Shown: in pieces, positions 46,997 to 53,854 of the stretch
Numbering within the stretch: position 1 is the stretch's first letter
How the letters are laid out: each line of letters starts with the position of its first letter
DNA from: Isosphaeraceae bacterium
Lineage (GTDB): Bacteria > Planctomycetota > Planctomycetia > Isosphaerales > Isosphaeraceae
DNA: 53,854 nucleotides
Direction: 5' to 3'
Assembly (NCBI GenBank): GCA_025356435.1
Contig: JANXSY010000002.1
Location: forward strand, 1-53,854
Notes under the pieces: generated by a model
What the model saw: only the letters and a program-made list of their open reading frames with translations
Told to the model about the DNA's origin: nothing
The model's database searches: none
Program-made: the position numbers and the translations under genes

Positions 46997-47301
46997 TTTG
47001 GAGCCTCCTATGCTCGTCTGTGGTGACTTGATGGTCGGGCGGGTCTGGCCGTCCAACACATCCCACCCAAGGCAAAGTCCATGCCGTGGGGGCATGGCGG
47101 GGTCGAATGGATGACGAAGCGGTCGTGGGTGTCAGACTTTAAGAAAAATCCTCGGGTTTTTTTGGAAGCGTCGTTCGGTCGGCATCGTTGTAACGCTTAC
47201 ACGGCGCACCCCGGACTTTCTTTTCAGGACGCGAGTTTTTAGACTGATGCTCATGAAGTGCGTCTCACACGACCTGTCCCTCATGTCAGAGGCGGGAATT
47301 C
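46997..47301. other. intergenic region with hairpin and duplicated start region
   Basis: About 300 nt between divergent genes. A perfect 7-bp hairpin CCATGCC-GTGGG-GGCATGG (47079-47097) lies in it without a T run, and at the right end a 19-nt unit CATGTCAGAGGCGGGAATT is repeated with changes across the start of the next gene. No coding sequence is supported. Confidence 0.45.
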
Positions 47302-48084
47302 ATGTCAGCGGCGGGATTTAGACCGAGGCCAGATGAGCCGGCACCGGCCCAGTCCCACCGGGGATGGTCGTTCTGGCCGTTCGCGCGTCGGCCACTTTCC
47401 CGCGAGACAGCATCCTCACCTGTTCCGGTCGCTCGGTTCCGCAACGTCGCGATCAGTCGTGAGGCGGGCGCTGGGGGTGGTGCGATCGGCAGGCTAGTTG
47501 GCACCCGGCTCAACTGGAAAGTCTACGACCACGAGTTGATCGAAGCGATCGCCCAGCGCATGGAGCGTCCGACCGACGATGTGCGTGCCCTCGACGAACT
47601 CGCCCCGAGCATGGTCCAGGACTGGCTCCTCCCCCACCTCGAAGAGCGATATGCGCCCCAAGAGGCCTATCTTGACCATCTTGCCAAGCTCGTCGAGGCG
47701 ATAGGTCGGGCCGGCGATTCGATCGTCGTTGGAAGGGCAGCCGGCTTCCTCCTGCCTCGCAATGAGACACTATCGATCCGAGTCGTCGCCCCGATGAGGG
47801 CACGCGCCGCGAGGATGGCAGAGCGGATAGGCGTCTCGGTCCGCACCGCCCGTCGCGCCGCAAGAGACCTCGACCGCCGTCGCGCCCACTTTACTCGCGT
47901 CATGCATCGCGTCTATGAAAATGATGCGCACAACTATGATCTAGTTATCGACTCCGACAGCCTCGGCATCCCGATGGCGGCCGAATTGATCGTCCGCGCC
48001 ATTGAGTTCGGACGCCCCGCAATTCGGCCCCTCCCCTTCCCCCTGCCGTTGCGAGCGGATAAAGCGTCGAGAGATGTCTCTTGA
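47302..48084 (+). CDS. cytidylate kinase-like protein
   Basis: 260 aa. After a basic, Pro-rich N-terminal tail, residues about 48-250 match the Cytidylate_kin2 family: VAISREAGAGGGAIGRLVG (P-loop-like), RLNWKVYDHELIEAIAQR, IVVGRAAGFLLP and NYDLVIDSDSLGI. Members are stand-alone kinase-fold proteins of uncertain substrate. GAGG sits 9 nt before ATG 47302, within a tandemly duplicated start region. It leads an operon with the glycosyltransferase and flippase genes. Confidence 0.75.
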   Translation: MSAAGFRPRPDEPAPAQSHRGWSFWPFARRPLSRETASSPVPVARFRNVAISREAGAGGGAIGRLVGTRLNWKVYDHELIEAIAQRMERPTDDVRALDELAPSMVQDWLLPHLEERYAPQEAYLDHLAKLVEAIGRAGDSIVVGRAAGFLLPRNETLSIRVVAPMRARAARMAERIGVSVRTARRAARDLDRRRAHFTRVMHRVYENDAHNYDLVIDSDSLGIPMAAELIVRAIEFGRPAIRPLPFPLPLRADKASRDVS

Positions 48085-48142
48085 TTCTCCCTGCCGAGAA
48101 ACTGACCGGAGCCGTTACCTCTTAAGGATCGCCCCCCTCGCG

Positions 48143-49273
48143 ATGTCCGACTCTGCGCCTCGACCGATCCATGTGTTGATGGTCAGCGGCCACGCCCCCC
48201 CCGTGATGGACGGGGTGGGAGATTGCACGGCCCCGCTTCTCGCCGAATTGGCTCGGCAACGTCCCGAATGGCGGTGGACCTGGCTGACGCGCCGGCCGGG
48301 TTGGTATCGATCTCCGGTCATCTTTGGTCCTGGTTACACGATGATCCGGCCGAACCATACCTGGTCCGAACTCGGTCGGCGATCGGCGTGTATGATATTA
48401 CGCAGTCTGCGACCCAGCCTCGTTCACATCCAAGATCAGATTCACTCTTTCTTTGAAACCGACGCTGCAACTCGACTGGCTTCGGCCGCCAAGTGCCCGG
48501 TCGTGACAACCCTCCACGAATACCACGTCGAACTCCCGAGCGTTGTCGAGACCGACTCGCTCATCCGGCTTTCCACCGCGGTGATCGCAAATGACGCTCG
48601 CAATGCCGAGCGATGTCTTGATCGAACCGGTCGCGAAGTTGATGCCCGGTGGTGGAGCGGTAGCACCGTCGCGGCAATCGAGCGGAAGCCCGAGCCCGAT
48701 CTCGTTACAACCTTCGGCTTCATCTCAGCCTTGAAGTCGATCGAGTGGCCGCTCGGTGGGCTGAAGTCGATGCGCGAACGTGGAAGGCCGCTTCGGTGGC
48801 AAATTGTCGGTCCCTTCCACCCCGATACGAACCCCGAACATGCAAAGATGGCCAAACTCAGCCAACTAGGGTGGATCAATTTCGCCGGGGGTTTCTCCGT
48901 CCGAGATCCTCGACTGGGAAAGTTACTCGCTGAGTCTCGTGTCATGCTCCTCCCCTACGCGGACGGTGCGTCGCTCCGTCGCACGACCCTCCACGCAGCA
49001 TGGGCGATGGGCATCCCGGTCATCACAACTCCCCCGCCAAATGCCGAGCCTGCCATCGTCGATGGGGAGAATTGCTTGCTCGTTAACGAACCAACGGCAG
49101 AGGCTTGGGACCATGCGCTGACTCGTCTCCTCGACGACCCTCGGCTTGAAGAAAGGCTCTCGGTCGGCGGTAGGCAGACGGCCGCCGTTTTCGGCTGGCC
49201 CGAGCTGGCAAGACGGCATCTCGCCCTCTACGACCGCCTCCTCAACACATCGTCGAGGAGAGCCATACATTGA
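48143..49273 (+). CDS. glycosyltransferase family 4 protein
   Basis: 376 aa from ATG 48143 (MSDSAPRPIHVLMVSGHAPP); ATG 48074, inside the previous gene, is also in frame. GT-B fold: HVLMVSGHAPPVMDGVGDCT at the N-terminus and PYADGASLRRTTLHAAWAMG, then GIPVITTPPPNAEPAIVDGE at the nucleotide-sugar side. Transfers a sugar in an envelope polysaccharide or glycolipid pathway; donor unknown. It overlaps the flippase start by TTGA. Confidence 0.85.
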   Translation: MSDSAPRPIHVLMVSGHAPPVMDGVGDCTAPLLAELARQRPEWRWTWLTRRPGWYRSPVIFGPGYTMIRPNHTWSELGRRSACMILRSLRPSLVHIQDQIHSFFETDAATRLASAAKCPVVTTLHEYHVELPSVVETDSLIRLSTAVIANDARNAERCLDRTGREVDARWWSGSTVAAIERKPEPDLVTTFGFISALKSIEWPLGGLKSMRERGRPLRWQIVGPFHPDTNPEHAKMAKLSQLGWINFAGGFSVRDPRLGKLLAESRVMLLPYADGASLRRTTLHAAWAMGIPVITTPPPNAEPAIVDGENCLLVNEPTAEAWDHALTRLLDDPRLEERLSVGGRQTAAVFGWPELARRHLALYDRLLNTSSRRAIH

Positions 49274-50778
49274 GCCGTAGCCGCCTGGCCATCTGGAATT
49301 ACCTGAGCGCTTTGTTGTTTACACTGATCACACTAATCGGCCTGTTCGTCACTCGATATGTCGTGGCCTGGCTGGGGGACGACCGTTTCGGCGCGGCCAG
49401 GATGGTCACGGATTGGCTGGGCTATCTGACGATTTTCGAGGTCGGCCTGGGGTCGACCCTCTCCCCGATCATCGCCCGCGCACTCGCCCGCGACGACGGG
49501 AAAGCCCTCGAAGGGACGGTTGCCGCAGGTTTGAGGGCGTTCGCCAGCCTTCTCGGTCTCATCATCCTCTTGGCGGTTGGGATGCTCTTCCTGATCACGT
49601 GGTTGATCCCGACCGGGTCGACTTCCGACCTCCGACTGGCCTGGTGCGTCGGGGTCGTCGGCCTGTTCCCGATGATCCTCTCGCCGTTCCGCTCGTTGGC
49701 CGATGCGCGTCAGCATGGCTATCGCATCAACCTGGCGTTGACTGGCCAGAGCTTGCTTATCTTCGCCCTCTCGCTCCTCTTCGCGAAACTGGGTTGGGGA
49801 ATCACCGGCCAGATCGCGGCGACGACGATCGCAACGGCCTCGCTCGCGGTCTTCCTGACGCGAGACGGCCTGAAGTCCTTCCCCGGACTCCTCGCCTCGG
49901 CGCGGTCTGCGCGACCAGACCCCGAGGTCTGGCGTGGGATCATTCATCTCGGCCTTCCGACATTCCTCATCACCCTCAGCGGCCGAATCTCGGTCCTGAC
50001 CGACAGCCTGATCGTGGGCAAGATCCTCAGCCCGACTCTGGCCGGCTACTTGGTCCTCACCCAACGGCTTGCGACCCTGGCCCAGTCGCAACTCCAAGGG
50101 ATCGGTAACGCCTGCTGGGCGGCTCTCGCCGAACTGCACGCCCAGGGACGGCGCGACGATTTCAACCGACGCCTCGTCGAGTTGACGGGATTGGTCTCAC
50201 TCTTGGGCATCACAGCACTCGGGCCGATTGTGGCCTACAGCCGATATTTCGTCGCCCTCTGGGTCAATCCAACCCACTATCTGGGCGACGGACTCGTTCT
50301 GATCGCGGCCGTGAATGCGTACCTTCTGGGACTGTTCTCGCTCTGGTTCTGGTGTTTCTCGGGGACCGGTCAGGTGCGCCGGATGGTGCCCGTCACGGTC
50401 TGCGCGGCCGTCATCAACCTATCGGCGAGCATCGCCCTGACATATCGATTTGGTCCCCGCGGCCCGCTCCTCGGCACGACACTCAGCTTCGTGGGATTGA
50501 GCCTCTGGTATCTCCCCCTGTCCCTCCGCAACGTCTTCGGTACGTCGATCTCCGCCCTCGCGATCGCCGTCTTCCGCCCGCTGGCCTGGGGGCTGCCCTA
50601 TTCGGCGATGGTTTACCTGTGGGCGTCATCGCACACGCCCTGGGGCTGGCTCGGCATGGCGGCTGAGATGGGCGTCTCGGCGCTCTGCTTCATCGGCCTG
50701 GCCTCTATAGTGATACTGGGACCAACCGAACGAGCCGCCTGGACGGCTCGACTGCGAGATGCTGTTAGACGCACTTGA
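49270..50778 (+). CDS. oligosaccharide flippase (Wzx/MATE-like)
   Basis: 502 aa; start TTG 49270 overlaps the glycosyltransferase stop (TTGA). Twelve or more hydrophobic helices, with the polysaccharide-transport pattern IWNYLSALLFTLITLIGLFV at the start and LGLPTFLITLSGRISVLTDS in the middle. Members move lipid-linked oligosaccharides across the inner membrane, which agrees with the upstream glycosyltransferase. The tRNA-Ala promoter lies at its stop codon. Confidence 0.87.
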   Translation: MSRSRLAIWNYLSALLFTLITLIGLFVTRYVVAWLGDDRFGAARMVTDWLGYLTIFEVGLGSTLSPIIARALARDDGKALEGTVAAGLRAFASLLGLIILLAVGMLFLITWLIPTGSTSDLRLAWCVGVVGLFPMILSPFRSLADARQHGYRINLALTGQSLLIFALSLLFAKLGWGITGQIAATTIATASLAVFLTRDGLKSFPGLLASARSARPDPEVWRGIIHLGLPTFLITLSGRISVLTDSLIVGKILSPTLAGYLVLTQRLATLAQSQLQGIGNACWAALAELHAQGRRDDFNRRLVELTGLVSLLGITALGPIVAYSRYFVALWVNPTHYLGDGLVLIAAVNAYLLGLFSLWFWCFSGTGQVRRMVPVTVCAAVINLSASIALTYRFGPRGPLLGTTLSFVGLSLWYLPLSLRNVFGTSISALAIAVFRPLAWGLPYSAMVYLWASSHTPWGWLGMAAEMGVSALCFIGLASIVILGPTERAAWTARLRDAVRRT

Positions 50779-50803
50779 AATTTACGACCAAGCTCGCTAG
50801 ATT
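50775..50803 (+). promoter_or_regulatory. sigma-70-like promoter for tRNA-Ala
   Basis: TTGAAA (50775-50780), 17-nt spacer, TAGATT (50798-50803). Overlaps the flippase stop codon. The transcription start would fall around 50810, some 17 nt before the tRNA. Confidence 0.65.
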
Positions 50804-50826
50804 AATCGTGTCTGCAAGCACGATGA

Positions 50827-50899
50827 GGGGCGGTAGCTCAATTGGGAGAGCATCGCGTTCGCAATGCGAAGGTTGAGGGTTCGATCCCCTTCCGCTCCA
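50827..50899 (+). tRNA. tRNA-Ala (CGC)
   Basis: 73 nt. Acceptor GGGGCGG/CCGCTCC keeps the alanine G3-U70 pair; D arm GCTCAATTGGGAGAGC; anticodon loop TTCGCAA with anticodon CGC; T arm GAGGG TTCGATC CCCTT; discriminator A, no encoded CCA. Reads GCG codons. Confidence 0.95.
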
Positions 50900-50930
50900 C
50901 TTTTCTTGCCAGCCATGCGAACAACCACCC

Positions 50931-51395
50931 TTGGATAATGACTTTGAGCCCACAGAGCCTCGCGCCGTAAAATCGGCCGGGGCGATCTGGATTTCTGTTG
51001 CGATGGCCGTGATCGTTACGGCAGGGCTTGTCGTTTTCAATGTCCTTCGACCTTCGGCAGCGCCACCCCCGGCCGAGATCGTCAACGATTCGCTCCTGGT
51101 TGCCGGTCGGGTCGTATTTCTCGACCGCTGCGCGAGTTGTCATGGAGCGAGTGGTCTTGGCGACGGCCCTACATCGAAGGGTCTTCCCGGTCCGCCTGTG
51201 GGGAATCTCACGGACGACAAGTGGAAGCACGGCGACAAGCCCGAACAAGTCGTCGGGGTGATTCGCAATGGGGTCAAGGGTGCCCAGATGCCGGCCTGGG
51301 GCGGGCTAATCAGCGACGCCTCCATCCGGTCGGTGTCGGCCTATGTCTACCATCTGTCGGGGCGGACCGTGCCGTCTGAGCTGCGCACGAAATAA
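50931..51395 (+). CDS. membrane-anchored monoheme cytochrome c
   Basis: 154 aa. No ATG precedes it in frame; TTG 50931 is the first usable start. A membrane anchor (AGAIWISVAMAVIVTAGLVV) leads to a class I cytochrome c domain with the CASCH heme motif and the axial Met in GAQMPAWGG. The domain faces the periplasm and probably carries electrons to or from a respiratory complex; no oxidase genes are beside it. It begins 31 nt after tRNA-Ala. Confidence 0.85.
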   Translation: MDNDFEPTEPRAVKSAGAIWISVAMAVIVTAGLVVFNVLRPSAAPPPAEIVNDSLLVAGRVVFLDRCASCHGASGLGDGPTSKGLPGPPVGNLTDDKWKHGDKPEQVVGVIRNGVKGAQMPAWGGLISDASIRSVSAYVYHLSGRTVPSELRTK

Positions 51396-51508
51396 GAGAC
51401 GGGCGCGGTTGTCGGGCCGAGGCCCTGCGATGTACGATCTCAGATGTGGTCGCTCCCCGCCGTTCTCGGGGGAGCACACTCTCTATACTCCGACCGAGGT
51501 ATGACGCC

Positions 51509-51841
51509 GTGGCCGACATCAAGACACAGATCCTCGACATTCGCGCCGGCACCGGCAAGGAAGCCAGAGTCGGCGACCGGGTCACGGTCCACTATACCGG
51601 CCTGCTCAGCGATGGCACCAAATTCGACAGCTCGCGAGACCGCGGCCAGCCGTTCTCATTCACGCTCGGCCAGCGCAAGGTCATTCCAGGTTGGGAGTTT
51701 GGAATCCTTGGCATGAAGGAAGGCGGACACCGCAAGCTGAGCATCCCTCCCGAAGAGGGCTATGGGGCACAGGGCTCCGGCAACGTCATTCCGCCGAACT
51801 CGATGCTTGAATTCGACGTCGAATTGGTCAAGGTCGGCTAA
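51509..51841 (+). CDS. FKBP-type peptidyl-prolyl cis-trans isomerase
   Basis: 110 aa from GTG 51509, GAGG about 10 nt upstream; the frame to 51446 is not family-like. FKBP fold with VTVHYTGLLSDGTKFDSS, VIPGWEFGILGMKEGG and PPNSMLEFDVELVKVG. Single domain, no signal peptide, so cytoplasmic. Helps protein folding. Confidence 0.93.
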   Translation: MADIKTQILDIRAGTGKEARVGDRVTVHYTGLLSDGTKFDSSRDRGQPFSFTLGQRKVIPGWEFGILGMKEGGHRKLSIPPEEGYGAQGSGNVIPPNSMLEFDVELVKVG

Positions 51842-51850
51842 GTCGGCCTC

Positions 51851-52318
51851 ATGCCTAACCAACCTGATTGTCAGACTCTCGTCCCCCTGCTCTCACGCCT
51901 TCGCTCGGAGCTCGACGCCCGGGCGGCGGGCCTCTGGTGGGTAGAAGGCGAGAGTCTGCTCCAACTCGCGTTCGACGCCGCTCCCGACATGCCTAGCGAC
52001 CTCGCGGCCGATTTTGCCCGAGCTACCCAGGTCGTTTCGCTCTCAAGTCGACCATTTGGGATCGTCGCCGCAGCGACGGAGGGGTGTCGCGCGGTTTCGA
52101 TCGCGAGCGAACTCGCGGCTGACGTCGGGTCTGGCTTCTGGCTCCGCGCCTTCAAGGCGCAGCGTTCCATCGCTGTTCCGCTCATTGAGGGAACGCGGGT
52201 GTTCGCGGTTGTGGCAGTGGCACTCGCCGAGCTAGACCGCTCGGCATCTGCGATCGAAGAGACGTTACGGGCCGAAGCGATGAGGTGGTTCTCCGCCGAG
52301 CGGACCGACCGCTTATAA
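51851..52318 (+). CDS. GAF-like domain protein
   Basis: 155 aa. The second half (FKAQRSIAVPLIEGTRVFAV, then VAVALAEL) looks like the end of a GAF domain, and the first half (LRSELDARAAGLWWVEGESL) like its beginning. No signalling partner domain. It starts 9 nt after the FKBP stop and 28 nt before the J-like gene, suggesting one transcript. Identity is tentative. Confidence 0.5.
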   Translation: MPNQPDCQTLVPLLSRLRSELDARAAGLWWVEGESLLQLAFDAAPDMPSDLAADFARATQVVSLSSRPFGIVAAATEGCRAVSIASELAADVGSGFWLRAFKAQRSIAVPLIEGTRVFAVVAVALAELDRSASAIEETLRAEAMRWFSAERTDRL

Positions 52319-52345
52319 TGAGGTGAGACCAACGTCGGATCCCCA

Positions 52346-53854
52346 GTGGCGGACAATGTCCCGATGGTTCCCGACTATTACTCCATGCTCGGTATCGAGT
52401 CTCAGGCCGATCGAACCTCGATTGAGGCCGCCTTGGAGCGTTGCCGTCATCAATGGTCATCGGGAACCCGCAACCCCAAGTATAAGCACGCCTACCAGTC
52501 TAATCTCGACCAGGTGCCCCAGATTCGCCGCCGGCTCCTTACCGATCCTGCGACGCGATCGGCCTATGATGCGGAACTTGTTGCCGAGGTCTTGGCGGAC
52601 CATGAAGCCAAGCTCAACGAGCTGCAGAGACTCGTCCGCCTCCGCGCGGCGAAGGGTGGGCTGACGGTCTCTGACCGCAATCTGCTCCGCGATCGCGCCA
52701 CGAAGCTCGGCCTGACCGGAGACGATCTCGCTCGGCTGATCGAGCCGATCCCGCCAAAGCCCGAAGCCCCGGCCCAGGATGACGCCCCGGACCGGCCCGA
52801 GGAGATTCTCGACCCGGTGACGCGCCGCCAGATCAGCGTGGCGCTCGACCTGGTCGCAAAGCGAGACCTCTACGACGCCCTCGGCCTTGCTCATGACGCC
52901 CCGGTCTCTGAGGTCGTTGCACGGGCTGACACCGAGCGACAGCGGTGGATGCGTAAGAGCCAGGTCACCGCCGAGAAGACGGCGTGGCTCGAAGTGATCT
53001 CCTATGCTCAGTCCCATCTTGCCAACCCCGAAGGTCGCCAGAAATACGAGCGAACCCTTGTCCGAAACTCCGAAGAGGCGTTCCAGCAGTCGATCGCTTT
53101 CGCCATCGAAGGCGTCTCATCGCTCGACCCCGGTACGCGTCACGTCTTGCTCGAAGAAGCCGCCTCGCGAGGAATCATCGCCGAACGAGCGGATCGGCTC
53201 ATCACGCTCTCCTGCCGGTCGCAAGGTGTCGCTCGTGACGGCGGTCTCTCGTCCGCGTCAACTCCCGGAACGTCGGCCCCGAGATATCTCCGGTGTCGGT
53301 CTTGCGGAGGTGTGACGGACCATGCCCGTGTGGCGAGAAGCCCCGACCAGGCCGTCTGCCGCCACTGCCGGACCGAACTCCGGTGGGACTGCCCCGTCTG
53401 CCATAAGGGGCACTGGATCGACGAGGTTCGCTGCCCATGCGGATTCGACGTGCGTCACCTTCAGCCGTTGGTCCGCCACTTTGAAGCGGCACAGCACGCC
53501 CACAAGGTCCGCGACTATGACGGGGCCTTGGAGCATCTGGGACGGGTCCAGGAGTTCGCTCCGCACCACATCGGGGCGAGGAAAGCCGTCGAGAAGGTCA
53601 AAGAGCGGCTGGCTGAGATCGAGGCCCGAAAGGCCGAATTCGACCTCGCCCGAGGCGGCAAACTATTGCTGGCCGCTCGCGAAGCGTTGATGGCCTGGTC
53701 CCAACTCGTTGACCCATCGTCCCCCGCGTTGCTCGCCGCGCAGGCCGATCTGGTCGCGCGACTTCGAGAAGCCCAGAGCCATGTCGTCCGTGCCCAGGAG
53801 GCCGAGACGACCGATATCAAGGCCGCCCGGACTTCTTATCGCCAGGCGCTCACC
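52346..53854 (+). CDS. J-like, zinc-ribbon protein (3' partial)
   Basis: At least 503 codons, open to the right edge, so the C-terminus is missing. Start GTG 52346 (MADNVPMVPDYYSMLGI); ATG 52364 is an alternative. Two J-domain-like segments are visible (PDYYSMLGIESQADRTSIEA near the start; RDLYDALGLAHDAPVSEV at about 172-240), but neither has the HPD tripeptide needed to activate Hsp70. Two zinc ribbons follow: Cys317/320 with 338/341, and Cys349/352 with 363/365. The last part has TPR-like helices (YDGALEHLGRVQEFAPHHIG). Perhaps a partner of the unusual Hsp70 at 10.7-13.5 kb, but that is inference. Confidence 0.7.
   Translation, partial: MADNVPMVPDYYSMLGIESQADRTSIEAALERCRHQWSSGTRNPKYKHAYQSNLDQVPQIRRRLLTDPATRSAYDAELVAEVLADHEAKLNELQRLVRLRAAKGGLTVSDRNLLRDRATKLGLTGDDLARLIEPIPPKPEAPAQDDAPDRPEEILDPVTRRQISVALDLVAKRDLYDALGLAHDAPVSEVVARADTERQRWMRKSQVTAEKTAWLEVISYAQSHLANPEGRQKYERTLVRNSEEAFQQSIAFAIEGVSSLDPGTRHVLLEEAASRGIIAERADRLITLSCRSQGVARDGGLSSASTPGTSAPRYLRCRSCGGVTDHARVARSPDQAVCRHCRTELRWDCPVCHKGHWIDEVRCPCGFDVRHLQPLVRHFEAAQHAHKVRDYDGALEHLGRVQEFAPHHIGARKAVEKVKERLAEIEARKAEFDLARGGKLLLAAREALMAWSQLVDPSSPALLAAQADLVARLREAQSHVVRAQEAETTDIKAARTSYRQALT

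Noticed and set aside
47079-47097. Hairpin CCATGCC/GGCATGG as a terminator or riboswitch
   Set aside because: No T run and no conserved aptamer motif recognised; left as an unexplained hairpin.

Overview
The window reads as a chromosomal segment from a GC-rich planctomycete, most likely of the Isosphaeraceae type. The evidence is internal: two proteins carry the planctomycete surface-protein motif of the LEPR-xLL type (at the left edge and near 39.8 kb); there is a large secreted protein with Big_2, DUF1549 and DUF1553 domains and cytochrome-like Cys motifs; there is a MoxR-like ATPase paired with a VWA protein, an FHA-GAF-cyclase, an oversized Hsp70, and many single-gene transcription units mixed with short overlapping operons. 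No transposase, prophage or CRISPR array was seen. Both ends cut genes: the first CDS has no start in the window and the last has no stop.

Layout. 0-8.3 kb: secreted GlcG/HbpS-like protein, small secreted protein, FHA-GAF-cyclase, VWA plus AAA pair, ribose-phosphate pyrophosphokinase. 8.5-18.9 kb: thioredoxin-NHL protein, Hsp70-like protein and leuS (same strand, with a terminator hairpin in the leuS leader), secreted amidase, and a secreted protein ending in a truncated-haemoglobin domain. 18.8-25.9 kb: a long minus-strand run, pyrR-pyrB-pyrC, NYN-domain protein, sucC, a nucleotidyltransferase-fold gene, sucD, a Nudix hydrolase and the globin gene, several of them overlapping by a few bases. 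26-31 kb: ispH, small hypotheticals, tRNA-Asn, a ribbon-helix-helix protein, a GbsR/MarR regulator and a gene-poor stretch with decayed reading frames. 31-38.5 kb: citrate synthase, a coiled-coil membrane protein, a zinc-ribbon membrane protein, a TIM-barrel isomerase-like protein and the DUF1549/DUF1553 protein. 38.7-39.1 kb: a tRNA-Lys(UUU) gene split by a 299-nt group I intron. 39.1-46.7 kb: HTH protein, surface protein, purD, asd, truA, a metallo-beta-lactamase-fold phosphodiesterase-like protein and nagB. 47-53.9 kb: cytidylate-kinase-like protein, glycosyltransferase and flippase in an overlapping operon, tRNA-Ala(CGC), cytochrome c, FKBP, a GAF-like protein and a J-like zinc-ribbon protein.

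How they fit together. Most genes are housekeeping: pyrimidine synthesis (pyrR/B/C), purine synthesis and PRPP supply (purD, prs), TCA cycle (gltA, sucC/D), isoprenoids (ispH), lysine/threonine/methionine entry (asd), tRNA maturation and charging (truA, leuS). The envelope set (surface proteins, amidase, glycosyltransferase, flippase, DUF1549/DUF1553 protein) is typical of planctomycetes.

The most interesting items are the tRNA-Lys group I intron (P1 guide, P2, P4, P7, P8 and P9 elements can all be traced), a tandem duplication of an ATP-grasp subdomain inside PurD with a decayed first copy, the exported truncated haemoglobin with an N-terminal extension, the likely attenuator in front of leuS, and a cyclase that keeps its metal and transition-state residues but lacks the purine-selecting ones.
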